Shown here: one piece after another, positions 1 to 8,503 of the stretch
Layout: each line of letters begins with the position of its first letter
Numbering within the stretch: the first letter of the stretch is position 1
NCBI GenBank assembly: GCA_016194635.1
Contig: JACQBC010000026.1
Span: forward strand, 62,001-126,000
Length of the DNA stretch: 64,000 nucleotides
Reading direction: 5' to 3'
Source of the DNA: Gammaproteobacteria bacterium
GTDB lineage: Bacteria; Pseudomonadota; Gammaproteobacteria; UBA6429; Thiohalophilaceae
Translations under genes and position numbers: made by a program
The notes under the pieces: model-generated
Told to the model about the DNA's origin: nothing
Databases searched by the model: none
The model's input: the letters and a program-made list of their open reading frames with translations, nothing else

Positions 1-1
1 G

Positions 2-883
2 AACCTGATCCAAGGCAACAATGCCGGCGCCGGTATGGGTGCCGGTATTGCACTGCATTACATCAACGGTACGGATGCTGCTCGTGCTTTCGGTCAATGG
101 TGGAACATTGACATCATTAATAACATGATCGTCAATAACGTGGCCGGTTACACCGGTGGTGGTATTAGCCTGCAGGACGCCCTCAAGGTACGCCTAATTA
201 ACAACACGATTGCGCGCAATGAGAGCACGGCGACCTCGGGTAATACCTTCTGCAATACCCTAGTGGTTCCAGCCGTGTGTGACCCGAACACCTCCACGCC
301 ATACGCGGCCGGGGTTGTGTCCTTTAAACATGCCCAAGCCTTCGTATTGGGTGGTAATGCCAATCAAAGGGCACGCTACGGGGTGTTCTCTAACCCGACC
401 ATGATCAATAACATCCTCTGGGAAAATCGTATGTCGCACTTTGCCATCGACAATACGATTGATCCACCCACCTATGGCCTGTTTACGGATGCGGTGGGTG
501 GTGTGGGTGTTGATACACGGGTGTATGGCACGCCTGGGGTATTGGCCGGTCCGGGTACCGATTCATCCAACAACCTCTACACCGGTGCCAATGTGAACTT
601 TGTCTTACCGTATTTCAATGCGAATCCGGGTGAGACGATCAATCAGAACGAGTTCACCACCACCATCCAGGCCAATCCGGCCTTTGATGAAGGCGGCAAC
701 TTTATCAACGTTCGCTACGGTCCGCTGTACATGTACGGTGACTACCATCTGCAAGCCGGTAGTGCGGCGATCAACACGGGTAACAATGCCGTATTAGGCG
801 AGTATCCCGCGACAAGCTTGGATTTCGACGGCCAAATCCGTCCACGTAATCTGCTTGTGGATGTCGGTGCGGATGAGTTCTAA
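2..883 (+). CDS. Right-handed beta-helix / choice-of-anchor protein, 5'-truncated
   Basis: The reading frame is open from base 2, so the N-terminus lies outside the window; 293 residues are visible. The visible part is rich in short Asn/Ile/Gly turns typical of right-handed parallel beta-helix repeats (for example MINNILWEN and VRLINNTIARN). It ends in GSAAINTGNN, then FDGQIRPR and VDVGADEF, the usual C-terminal signature of choice-of-anchor-Q/beta-helix exported proteins. Such proteins are normally secreted or on the cell surface; no catalytic motif is visible. It precedes three cupredoxin-family genes on the same strand, and a strong hairpin separates it from the next gene. Its role next to the copper proteins is unknown; a scaffold or matrix role is only a guess. 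Confidence 0.75.
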   Translation, partial: NLIQGNNAGAGMGAGIALHYINGTDAARAFGQWWNIDIINNMIVNNVAGYTGGGISLQDALKVRLINNTIARNESTATSGNTFCNTLVVPAVCDPNTSTPYAAGVVSFKHAQAFVLGGNANQRARYGVFSNPTMINNILWENRMSHFAIDNTIDPPTYGLFTDAVGGVGVDTRVYGTPGVLAGPGTDSSNNLYTGANVNFVLPYFNANPGETINQNEFTTTIQANPAFDEGGNFINVRYGPLYMYGDYHLQAGSAAINTGNNAVLGEYPATSLDFDGQIRPRNLLVDVGADEF

Positions 884-895
884 ACCAGCGTGACT

Positions 896-920
896 CCCTG
901 GACCCACGGTGGGTCCAGGG
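896..920 (+). terminator. Perfect 10-bp stem-loop without U-tract
   Basis: CCCTGGACCC (896-905) pairs perfectly with GGGTCCAGGG (911-920) around a 5-nt loop. It starts 12 bases after the stop of the beta-helix gene and ends just before the ribosome binding site of the next gene. No run of T follows, so it may slow or process the transcript rather than act as a classical intrinsic terminator. Confidence 0.45.
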
Positions 921-938
921 CCAACGGGAGGAAATGTT

Positions 939-2156
939 ATGCAAACTAAATTTTTAGCCACAATTCCGGCGGCCATCCTCGGCGCGCTGCTTGGAGTCTC
1001 TAACAATGTTAACGCTGCGGCGTTTGTGCAGTGTCCAAATGACGCGAATAACGACGCGGTGCCCGAAGTACCCGGTAATTTCACCTGCATGCATTTAAGT
1101 GGCGGTGATGGTTTTATCAAAATGGCCGATGGCCGGGTGTTATACAACTTTGGTTTTTCCAACCTGACGGGTATTCCAGAAGCTAACGCGATTGGAGCTG
1201 GAATTCTGGCGGCCGCATCACCTGCACCTACGATTGAATTGGACGAGGGTAAAGATTTCTACTTGACCCTGACCAACGTGGGTATGATTATGCGCCCAGA
1301 TTTGTTTGACCCACACTCGGTACACTTCCATGGTTTTGCCAATGCCAGCAGTATATTTGACGGCGTACCCGACGGCAGTATTTCAATCAATCCCGGCGCG
1401 AGTTTGACCTATTACTACAACATCGCGCGCCCTGGCACCTATATGTATCACTGTCACGTGGAAGCCGCTGAGCATATGCAAATGGGCATGTTAGGTAATC
1501 TGTACGTGCATCCCGCTCAAGACGTGAGTGGTTTTGGCGGCAATCCCGCCACTGTCGCGCGTCGTGCGGGCAACACAGATCCCGCCGCACCGCTGGGATA
1601 TACCTATAACGATGGTGATGGCAGTTCCGCGTTTGATGTGGAATATCCGTTGCAAATTGGTTCGTTCGACCATGTCTTCCACGAGAAACACATTGCCGTA
1701 CAACCCCTGCCGTTCGCGGAAATGAAGGACACTTATCCGATCTTAAACGGCCGCGGCTATCCCGATACCGTGGATCCCAATCCGCTGGTACCGCCGGCTG
1801 AAAATGGCGGTATTCCTTCGCAAGTTGTCAGTGCGTTGATCACGGCCAGCGCGGGTCAGAAGATCTTATTACGCATCTCCAACCTTAACGTGACGCGCTT
1901 TTACACCTTGGCGACCACCGGCTTGACGATGAAAGTGATCGGCACGGGTGCGGAATTATTACGCGGCCCGGACGGTAAGAATCTTTTCTACAACACCAAT
2001 TCCGTAACCCTGGGTGGTGGTGAAGCCAAAGATGTGATTATCGATACCACCGGTATCGCACCCGGTACCTATTTCTTGTACACCTCTAACCTAAATTATC
2101 TCAGCAATAACGACGAGGATTTCGGCGGCATGATGACCGAAATTCGCATCAACTAA
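939..2156 (+). CDS. Multicopper oxidase-like protein A (ligands kept in domain 1 only)
   Basis: A 405-residue exported protein with two cupredoxin-like domains. ATG 939 follows GGGAGG and begins a signal peptide ending near VNAAA at residue 28. Domain 1 has HxxHxH (H126, H129, H131) and YHCHVEAAEHMQMGM (H171, C172, H173, H179, M184), giving one type 1 copper site plus four trinuclear-type histidines. The spacing after HCH is five residues to the next His, not the usual three. The second domain (about 230-405) keeps the fold pattern but has YTSN where the neighbour B has WHSH, so its copper ligands are gone. B follows after 25 bases and C after that, so the three are probably co-transcribed. 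Family membership is clear; substrate is unknown. It could also be a simple blue copper electron carrier. Confidence 0.85.
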   Translation: MQTKFLATIPAAILGALLGVSNNVNAAAFVQCPNDANNDAVPEVPGNFTCMHLSGGDGFIKMADGRVLYNFGFSNLTGIPEANAIGAGILAAASPAPTIELDEGKDFYLTLTNVGMIMRPDLFDPHSVHFHGFANASSIFDGVPDGSISINPGASLTYYYNIARPGTYMYHCHVEAAEHMQMGMLGNLYVHPAQDVSGFGGNPATVARRAGNTDPAAPLGYTYNDGDGSSAFDVEYPLQIGSFDHVFHEKHIAVQPLPFAEMKDTYPILNGRGYPDTVDPNPLVPPAENGGIPSQVVSALITASAGQKILLRISNLNVTRFYTLATTGLTMKVIGTGAELLRGPDGKNLFYNTNSVTLGGGEAKDVIIDTTGIAPGTYFLYTSNLNYLSNNDEDFGGMMTEIRIN

Positions 2157-2181
2157 TGGCTGCGCTAACAGGAGCACAATC

Positions 2182-3522
2182 ATGAACAGTATTAAGATTA
2201 TCAAGAAATGTTGGGCGGGATTGATCCTGTCCATCATGCTGGGCTCGGCGGTGGTAGCACAAGCGCAGGTCCTGGGTACTACTGGTACGACTTTTAATTT
2301 AACCGCACAACCCGGTTATATCTACACGCCGGACGGTAGTGCCTTGTTAGTCTGGGGGTATGCGCTTAATGGTGGCCAGATGTCTTATCCCGGTCCAACC
2401 TTAATCGTCAATCAAGGTGATACGATTACGATCAGCCTGGCAAGCCAATTGACCCAGGCCGATGGTATTACACCGGTTCCAGTCTCCATGATCTTCCCCG
2501 GACAAGAAGCCGTGTCCGCAACTGGCGGCACCGCAGGTGTATTCACCCAAGAGAGCACGGGTGCGGCGGATACGGTGACCTACACCTTTACCGCCAGCAA
2601 TGCCGGGACTTATTACTATCAAAGCGGTACCAACATGGAGCTGCAAACCGAGATGGGATTATTCGGTGCCATCGTGGTACGGCCACCCGTGGCCAAACAA
2701 GCGTATAACCATGCCGCGACCCGCTACGATTATGAGTATCTGTTGGTGCTGTCGGAAATGGACCCCAAGGTGCATGACGCCGTTGATGCCGGTTTAACCG
2801 CCACCATCGATAATACCACCTACGCACCGGTGTACTGGTTTATCAACGGTCGTAACGGCCCGGACACCATGAGTGACGCCAACGTGCCGTGGATGCCGAA
2901 CCAACCTTATAACGCCTTGCCGCGGGTCACCCCCGGCAAGACCGCCTTGGTGCGCTTCATCAACATGAGTCGCGATATGCATCCTTTCCATACCCATGGC
3001 AACGACTTTTTGCAAATTGCGCGTGATGGTCATTTGTTGGAAAGTATTAGCGGTGCAGGCCCTGATCTGGGCGTAAAAGATTACACCTTGTCTTCTGTTC
3101 CGGGCGCGACCTTTGACGTGTTGTGGGCTTGGACCGGTGAAAAACTCGGTTGGGATGTGTTTGGTACCAATGCCCAACTCGCGGCAACGGATCATATGTA
3201 TAACCATCAATGCAACGGTTTAGATGTCGCATCCCCAGGATTCGATCCGGTTACCAAGGAGTATTGCCCGGATCACGGCAAGCCACTGCCCGTTACCCTA
3301 CCGGGTCTACAAGATCTCACCTTCGGCGGTTTCTATAGCGGCAGCCCCTTCCTCGGATCGTTTGGCTCTTTACCACCAGGTGAAGGTGGACTGAACTTGA
3401 ACGCAGGCATGTTCTATATGTGGCACTCACATACCGAACGCGAAATTACCAACAACGATATTTATCCAGGCGGCATGCTCACCATGATGATTGTTGAGCC
3501 ACCTTGGGTAACCATTCCGTAA
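2182..3522 (+). CDS. Multicopper oxidase-like protein B (ligands kept in domain 2 only)
   Basis: A 446-residue exported protein; ATG 2182 follows AGGAG and the signal peptide ends near VVAQAQ (residue 29). It is a paralogue of A. In domain 1 the ligand loop reads YQSGTNMELQTEMGLFG, the same length as the A loop, but with Q147, S148, G149 and Q155 in place of His-Cys-His and His. In domain 2 HPFHTHG (H267, H270, H272) and MWHSHTE (H415, H417) are intact, with Ser416 where a type 1 site would have Cys. It therefore has four trinuclear-type histidines and no type 1 copper site. A roughly 140-residue stretch with three cysteines separates the two His motifs. Co-expression with A would supply one complete set of copper ligands. 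Substrate is unknown. Confidence 0.85.
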   Translation: MNSIKIIKKCWAGLILSIMLGSAVVAQAQVLGTTGTTFNLTAQPGYIYTPDGSALLVWGYALNGGQMSYPGPTLIVNQGDTITISLASQLTQADGITPVPVSMIFPGQEAVSATGGTAGVFTQESTGAADTVTYTFTASNAGTYYYQSGTNMELQTEMGLFGAIVVRPPVAKQAYNHAATRYDYEYLLVLSEMDPKVHDAVDAGLTATIDNTTYAPVYWFINGRNGPDTMSDANVPWMPNQPYNALPRVTPGKTALVRFINMSRDMHPFHTHGNDFLQIARDGHLLESISGAGPDLGVKDYTLSSVPGATFDVLWAWTGEKLGWDVFGTNAQLAATDHMYNHQCNGLDVASPGFDPVTKEYCPDHGKPLPVTLPGLQDLTFGGFYSGSPFLGSFGSLPPGEGGLNLNAGMFYMWHSHTEREITNNDIYPGGMLTMMIVEPPWVTIP

Positions 3523-3540
3523 GCGGTCGGGAGAGAAAAT

Positions 3541-5436
3541 ATGAAACAGCAACGTAAAATAATCACGGTATTTACACGCAGTGTGATCGCCACCGCTTTA
3601 TTGACTGCACTGGGTCAAGCAAATGCGGTGACCTATAACTTGTGTACTGGAACCACCACCAAGACCATGCCCGATGGCACCGTCGTAACCCTGTGGGGGT
3701 ATGGGGACGATAGCGTCGCGGGTTGTCCGGTCAGCGTGCCGGGTCCGCAGTTAACGATTCCTGTGGGTGACCCGAGTTTAACCATCAACTTGCGTAATAC
3801 GTTAAGTGAAGCGGCCTCGGTGATCGTACCGGGGTTAACTTCGCCAACAGCCCCCGCGCCGGTATTTTTTACCGATGCGCAGGGACGGCAACGGGCGCGC
3901 TCGTTAGTGGCCGAAGCCGCCGCTAACGGTGGTATCCAGAGCTACACCTATAACGCACGGCCGGGTACATTCTTGTATCAAAGCGGCAGCCATCCGGCGG
4001 TGACCGTGCAAATGGGATTATACGGTGCCGTTACCGGCGATACCCTTCTGGGTGAAGTCTATCCTGGGGTGCTCTATGACAACGAAGTGGTGTTGGTGTA
4101 TAGCGAGATCGATCCTGCTTTACACACCGCCGTAGCTGCCGGTACGTATGGAACGGTAGCTTATCCCAGTACCTTGAATTTCGCGCCGAAGTATTATTTG
4201 GTGAACGGTGCTCCCTATGCGACCGGAGCGGCGGATTTAACCGCGGGCGCGGTGGGTCAACGTACCTTATTACGTTTACTCAACGCCGGTATCGAAAGCC
4301 ATTTTCCAACCTTGGTCGGTTCAAGTGTTGCATTGGTGGCCGAATATGGAAATCCCTACCCCTATGCACGTAACCAGTTTTCAACCATGTTAGCGGCCGG
4401 GATGACCCAAGATGCGATTCTGGAGCCCAAGGCCGAAGGGCGTTTGGCTTTATTTGATCGGCATCTGCGTATCACCAACAACACTATGCCAGGCGCAGGT
4501 GGTTTAATCAGCTTCCTTGCAATTGGTGCGGGTACGGGGGGTGGTCCAACCAATACGGCTCCTGTTGCGGTGAATGACGCGTCAACCACGGCCGAAGATA
4601 CCGCCGTGATCATAGATGTCGCTATCAATGACACCGATGTGGACGCTAATTTGAATCCGTTGTCGGCGGCGGTGCAGGCGCAACCGCTGCATGGTGTGGT
4701 AGTAAAGAATGCCGATGGAACCGTGACCTACACACCAACCTCGAATTACAACGGCGTTGATAGCTTCACCTATAACATCCGTGATGCCCTCAATCTGGCG
4801 TCCAATACCGCTACCGTTGCAGTAACCGTTACACCGGTAAATGATGCACCGGTTGCCGCGAGCGAGGCCTATACCATGACTGGCGGTAGCACCTTAAACG
4901 TAGCGGCTCCAGGCGTATTGTCGAACGATACCGACATCGACGGTCCTGCCTTATCCGCGGTGTTACAAACCACCGCGGCCAATGGCGCGTTAACCTTAAA
5001 TGCGGACGGTTCGTTTAGCTTTACACCGAGCGTTGGGTTTGCCGGAACCAGCAGCTTTACCTATGCGGCCAATGACAGCTTCCTCACTAGCAATGTGGCA
5101 ACCGTGACCATTACGGTAAAAGCACCGGTCAATGTTGCGCCGGTGGCCAAAGACGACGCGGGATCGGTACGACGTAACAGCCGCACCACCAATCCGAAAA
5201 ATACGGTGATCGTCAATGTCATCGGCAACGACACGGATGCCGACGGTACCATCGCACCTGCAACGGTAGCCGTGCAAACGGCCCCGAAGAAGGGTACCGT
5301 GGTCGTCAATGCCAATGGCACGGTGACTTATACACCGAGCGACGGTAAATCAGGGGCCGACACCTTCAGTTACCGCGTGCGCGATAATGCCGGTGCCTTG
5401 TCCAATACCGCGACGGTGCGTATCAATATCTTGTAA
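3541..5436 (+). CDS. Multicopper oxidase-like protein C, ligand-less, with Ig-like tail
   Basis: A 631-residue exported protein; ATG 3541 follows GGGAGAG and the signal peptide ends near GQANA (residue 29). Residues 30-330 match B in layout (VPGPQLTIPVGD, GTFLYQSGS, VQMGLYGAV, LRITNN), but neither domain keeps copper-binding histidines: the HPFHTHG site of B aligns with SHFPTLVG and the HSH site is lost. Residues 339-432, 433-526 and 532-631 are three Ig/cadherin-like repeats of the tandem-95 type, each with NDTD near the start and TYTP or SFTP in the middle. The last repeat closely resembles the end of the protease at 6002-8266. The protein is probably structural, an adaptor or anchor for A and B. 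This role is inferred from ligand loss and the added repeats. Confidence 0.8.
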   Translation: MKQQRKIITVFTRSVIATALLTALGQANAVTYNLCTGTTTKTMPDGTVVTLWGYGDDSVAGCPVSVPGPQLTIPVGDPSLTINLRNTLSEAASVIVPGLTSPTAPAPVFFTDAQGRQRARSLVAEAAANGGIQSYTYNARPGTFLYQSGSHPAVTVQMGLYGAVTGDTLLGEVYPGVLYDNEVVLVYSEIDPALHTAVAAGTYGTVAYPSTLNFAPKYYLVNGAPYATGAADLTAGAVGQRTLLRLLNAGIESHFPTLVGSSVALVAEYGNPYPYARNQFSTMLAAGMTQDAILEPKAEGRLALFDRHLRITNNTMPGAGGLISFLAIGAGTGGGPTNTAPVAVNDASTTAEDTAVIIDVAINDTDVDANLNPLSAAVQAQPLHGVVVKNADGTVTYTPTSNYNGVDSFTYNIRDALNLASNTATVAVTVTPVNDAPVAASEAYTMTGGSTLNVAAPGVLSNDTDIDGPALSAVLQTTAANGALTLNADGSFSFTPSVGFAGTSSFTYAANDSFLTSNVATVTITVKAPVNVAPVAKDDAGSVRRNSRTTNPKNTVIVNVIGNDTDADGTIAPATVAVQTAPKKGTVVVNANGTVTYTPSDGKSGADTFSYRVRDNAGALSNTATVRINIL

Positions 5437-5450
5437 TGTGATGGGTGATT

Positions 5451-5515
5451 GTCGGCCTGAAGACCAACCTACAATGTAGGTCGGATTTATACCCCTCAGG
5501 GAACTTCAGGCCGAC
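5451..5515. repeat. Inverted repeat with nested hairpin (REP-like or terminator)
   Basis: GTCGGCCTGAAG (5451-5462) is the exact reverse complement of CTTCAGGCCGAC (5504-5515). Between them lies a smaller hairpin, CCTAC-AAT-GTAGG (5468-5480), followed by TCGGATT. No T-run follows. The element sits between gene C and a lipoprotein gene. It could be a transcript-end structure or a palindromic intergenic repeat; no second copy is visible in this window. Confidence 0.5.
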
Positions 5516-5547
5516 ATCGTTAGATAGTTTGCATAGAGGTTATCGTT

Positions 5548-5979
5548 ATGTTGAAAGTCGGATCTGCCCTTGGCCTAGTATTGTTGCTCAGTGCCTGCGC
5601 GACGGTCTCCACGGACAATCCGCAAGACGCCGCATTTACCAAACAATTTGAGGACCAGTGGGGCGTGAAATTTTTATCCTTACGTCCTTCCGCGGAAGGT
5701 TATTTGTTGGATCTCCGTTACCGGGTGATTAACGCGGAAAAAGCCGCGCCCTTATTGGATCGCAGTATTAAACCGTATTTGATTGCGGAAAAAGATAACA
5801 GCAAGTTGTTTGTTCCAGTATCGCCTAAATTGGGCGCATTACGCACTAATACCAAATTCGTGAAAGAAAATCGCAATTACTTCATGTTCTTTGCCAACCC
5901 CGGCAAACACATCAACCGTGGCGATACGGTGACGATCGTGGTGGGGGATTACAAAGCAGAACATGTGGTGGTTAATTAA
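5548..5979 (+). CDS. Small lipoprotein of unknown function
   Basis: A 143-residue protein starting at ATG 5548, with a short lipoprotein signal ending in a lipobox, LLLSAC, with lipidation Cys at residue 17. The mature part is charged and includes FLSLRPSAEGYLLDLRYRV and YKAEHVVVN at the end, suggesting a small beta-sandwich domain. I do not recognise the family. It lies between the three-gene copper cluster and the secreted protease, all on the same strand, so it may belong to the same surface-protein group. Outer membrane or inner-membrane anchoring cannot be decided: the residue after Cys is Ala, which by the usual rule favours the outer membrane. Confidence 0.75.
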   Translation: MLKVGSALGLVLLLSACATVSTDNPQDAAFTKQFEDQWGVKFLSLRPSAEGYLLDLRYRVINAEKAAPLLDRSIKPYLIAEKDNSKLFVPVSPKLGALRTNTKFVKENRNYFMFFANPGKHINRGDTVTIVVGDYKAEHVVVN

Positions 5980-6001
5980 TTCTTGGGAGTGGCATTTAAT
6001 C

Positions 6002-8266
6002 ATGAAATCCGTATTTAGAAGCACTGGCATCCTGGTTGGAATGGCGATCATGCTTGAATCGCAAGCAGGTTCGATTGATCCTGAGTTAGCCTCGCTGCTA
6101 GCACAAAGCCGACCGGATGAAACCGTCGCGGTGATCATCGATTTTTCCAATAAATATTCGATGCAATCGCAGTCGCATAAACGCCGTGATGCCAAACACC
6201 GTGAGGCGGTGTTGCGTGGACTGCGCGGCCATGCCGAAACCGAACAGGGCGAAATCAAAAATCTTCTGAAGCAACAACGCATCACCCAACATAAACAATT
6301 GTGGCTGAACAATGCCTTGGCGGTAGAAGTGCCCGCCAAACTTGTTAAAGAACTTGCCGCCGCGCGCCGCGTCTCGAGTGTGCGGCTGGATAAGAAAATT
6401 AACATCCAGGCAGCCTTGGCCGGTAGCCCTGCAGCCGCGGAATGGAATATCAGTGCGCTACATGCCGACACACTTTGGACTGCTGGCTATACAGGCCAAG
6501 GCGTGGTGGTGGGTTCGATGGATACCGGGGTTGATTATCAACATCCGGATCTGTCCGCGCGCTGGCGCGGTGGTAGTAATAGCTGGTTTGACCCGTACGG
6601 ACAACATGCCTTACCGCATGATGTCGATGGACACGGTACCCAATCCACCAGTCTGATCGTGGGCGGAGATGCAGGGGGTACCTCGATAGGTGTTGCCCCG
6701 GGTGCGCAATGGATCGCCGCCAAAATATTTAATGACGCGGGCGTGGCGAGTTTAAGTGCGATCCACGCAGGCTTCCAGTGGATGCTCGATCCGGATAACA
6801 ATCCCGCCACCGATGATAGTGCCGATATTGTCAACAACTCCTGGGATTTGACCAGCGCGGTGAATCTATGTGATGCGGAATTTCAGGCCGATATTAATAC
6901 CTTGCGCGCCGCGGGTGTGGCCGTCGTCTTCGCAGCGGGTAATACCGGTTCAGCGGTCTCCACGAGCATGAGTCCGGCTAATAATGCCGGTGCCTTAGCC
7001 GTTGGCGCGGTGGATACAACGTTGAACGTCGCTTATTTTAGCAGCCGCGGTCCCTCGGCCTGTAACGGCAATATCTATCCGCAACTGGTAGCGCCTGGCA
7101 TGGATGTGCTGGCGGCGGATTTGACCTTTGGGGGTGTCGTACCCAATTCGTATTACTATGTCAGTGGCACATCGTTTTCGGCCCCGCATGTCGCGGGGGC
7201 GTTGGCCTTATTACAGAGTGCATTTCCCGCCAGTTCACTGCAAGACCGGGAAACCGCGCTGCAACAAACCGCGGTTGATTTAGACACGGCGGGCGCCGAT
7301 AACGCCACCGGGTATGGTCTGGCCGATGTGGCCGCAGCCTATAATCAACTGGCGGGTACCACTCCGCCACCACCTGCGAGTAATTCCCCGCCGGTGGCAG
7401 TGGCGGATAGTGCAAGCACCAATGAAGATAATACGGTCGTGATTAGCCTGGTTGCAAATGATACGGACGCGGACGGTGATTTAGTTGCAACTTCGGTAAT
7501 CCTGGCCAGTACCCCCACCCATGGCAGTGCCGGGGTGAATGTGGATGGTAGTGTTAGCTATACCCCTAGCGCGAATTATTCCGGCGCGGACAGTTTCAGC
7601 TACCGTGTCAGCGATCTTGCCGGTAATAGCTCGAATCCCGCCACGGTTTCGATCACGGTAAGCCCCGTTAATGATGCCCCCGTGGCGGGCAACGATGCCT
7701 ACAGTGTGGTGGGTGGCACTACACTCAGCGTCGCGGCCGCTGGGGTGCTGAGTAATGACACGGATATTGATAGCGCTGGTTTGTCCGCAATAGTGTCCAC
7801 CGCGCCCAACCAGGGATCACTGACTTTAAACACTAACGGTTCTTTCAGTTATATCCCCTCGGTGGGTTATGTCGGCACGGATAGTTTTAGCTATGTTGCC
7901 AGCGATGGTGTCACCAGTAGCAATCCCGCGACGGTTACGATAACGGTGACCGCACCACCTGTTGCTAACAAAACCCCTGTTGCCAATCCCGACAGCGCCA
8001 GCGTCAAAAAGAATACACGTACGACGGCCTATAACGTTACGATCACCGTGCTTGCCAATGATACCGATGCGGACGGCACGCTCAATCCGGCGAGCGTGAA
8101 AATAACCAGGACACCTAGCAAAGGCACGCTAGTGGTGAACGCCGATGGCACGGTCAAGTACACGCCAGCGGCGGGTAAGTCAGGTTCTGATTCGTTTACG
8201 TATACCGTGAAAGATAATGTCGGCGCGGTATCAAACAAAGCCAGCGTTTCAATCAGCATTCTATAA
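6002..8266 (+). CDS. Subtilisin-family (S8) serine protease with three Ig-like repeats
   Basis: A 754-residue secreted protease. ATG 6002 was chosen because GGGAG lies upstream and a signal peptide follows; an upstream in-frame ATG at 5963 overlaps the previous gene. Residues 35-135 look like an inhibitory propeptide. The catalytic triad is visible: D174 in VGSMDTGVD, H211 in DVDGHGTQ, S391 in SGTSFSAPHVAG, with oxyanion Asn314 in AAGNTG. After a short Pro-rich linker (TTPPPP, about 453), three tandem-95/Ig-like repeats run 463-553, 554-650 and 655-754. The last one matches the C-terminus of protein C in motif order (KKNTRTT, NDTDADGTL, VVNADGT, SGSDSFTY, VSISIL). It may process the neighbouring surface proteins, or simply share their attachment module; both are inference. 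Confidence 0.92.
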   Translation: MKSVFRSTGILVGMAIMLESQAGSIDPELASLLAQSRPDETVAVIIDFSNKYSMQSQSHKRRDAKHREAVLRGLRGHAETEQGEIKNLLKQQRITQHKQLWLNNALAVEVPAKLVKELAAARRVSSVRLDKKINIQAALAGSPAAAEWNISALHADTLWTAGYTGQGVVVGSMDTGVDYQHPDLSARWRGGSNSWFDPYGQHALPHDVDGHGTQSTSLIVGGDAGGTSIGVAPGAQWIAAKIFNDAGVASLSAIHAGFQWMLDPDNNPATDDSADIVNNSWDLTSAVNLCDAEFQADINTLRAAGVAVVFAAGNTGSAVSTSMSPANNAGALAVGAVDTTLNVAYFSSRGPSACNGNIYPQLVAPGMDVLAADLTFGGVVPNSYYYVSGTSFSAPHVAGALALLQSAFPASSLQDRETALQQTAVDLDTAGADNATGYGLADVAAAYNQLAGTTPPPPASNSPPVAVADSASTNEDNTVVISLVANDTDADGDLVATSVILASTPTHGSAGVNVDGSVSYTPSANYSGADSFSYRVSDLAGNSSNPATVSITVSPVNDAPVAGNDAYSVVGGTTLSVAAAGVLSNDTDIDSAGLSAIVSTAPNQGSLTLNTNGSFSYIPSVGYVGTDSFSYVASDGVTSSNPATVTITVTAPPVANKTPVANPDSASVKKNTRTTAYNVTITVLANDTDADGTLNPASVKITRTPSKGTLVVNADGTVKYTPAAGKSGSDSFTYTVKDNVGAVSNKASVSISIL

Positions 8267-8273
8267 TCTATCA

Positions 8274-8321
8274 CGACAACCACCCACATCATCTCATTCG
8301 AGCTGATGTGGGTGGTTGTCG
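8274..8321 (+). terminator. Perfect 18-bp stem-loop after the protease gene
   Basis: Bases 8274-8291 pair perfectly with 8304-8321 around a 12-nt loop, 7 bases after the protease stop codon. Only a weak T-rich stretch (GGTTGTCTTGG) follows. It probably ends or protects the protease transcript. The following bases up to 8503 contain no gene that I can support. Confidence 0.65.
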
Positions 8322-8503
8322 GTTGTCTTGGCCCAGGGCAGTAGATTCGCGATTTTTTGGCCGCTGCCGACCCAAACGATTCGCAAAGTGCGGTAAGACA
8401 AAACCTCGCAACAACTCCAAGCTAACCTTACAATAGGGTGACAGCTCAAGCATAATTCGCGTGACACTATGCCCAGGGCGGATAACAAAATAGGAGGGTG
8501 TGG

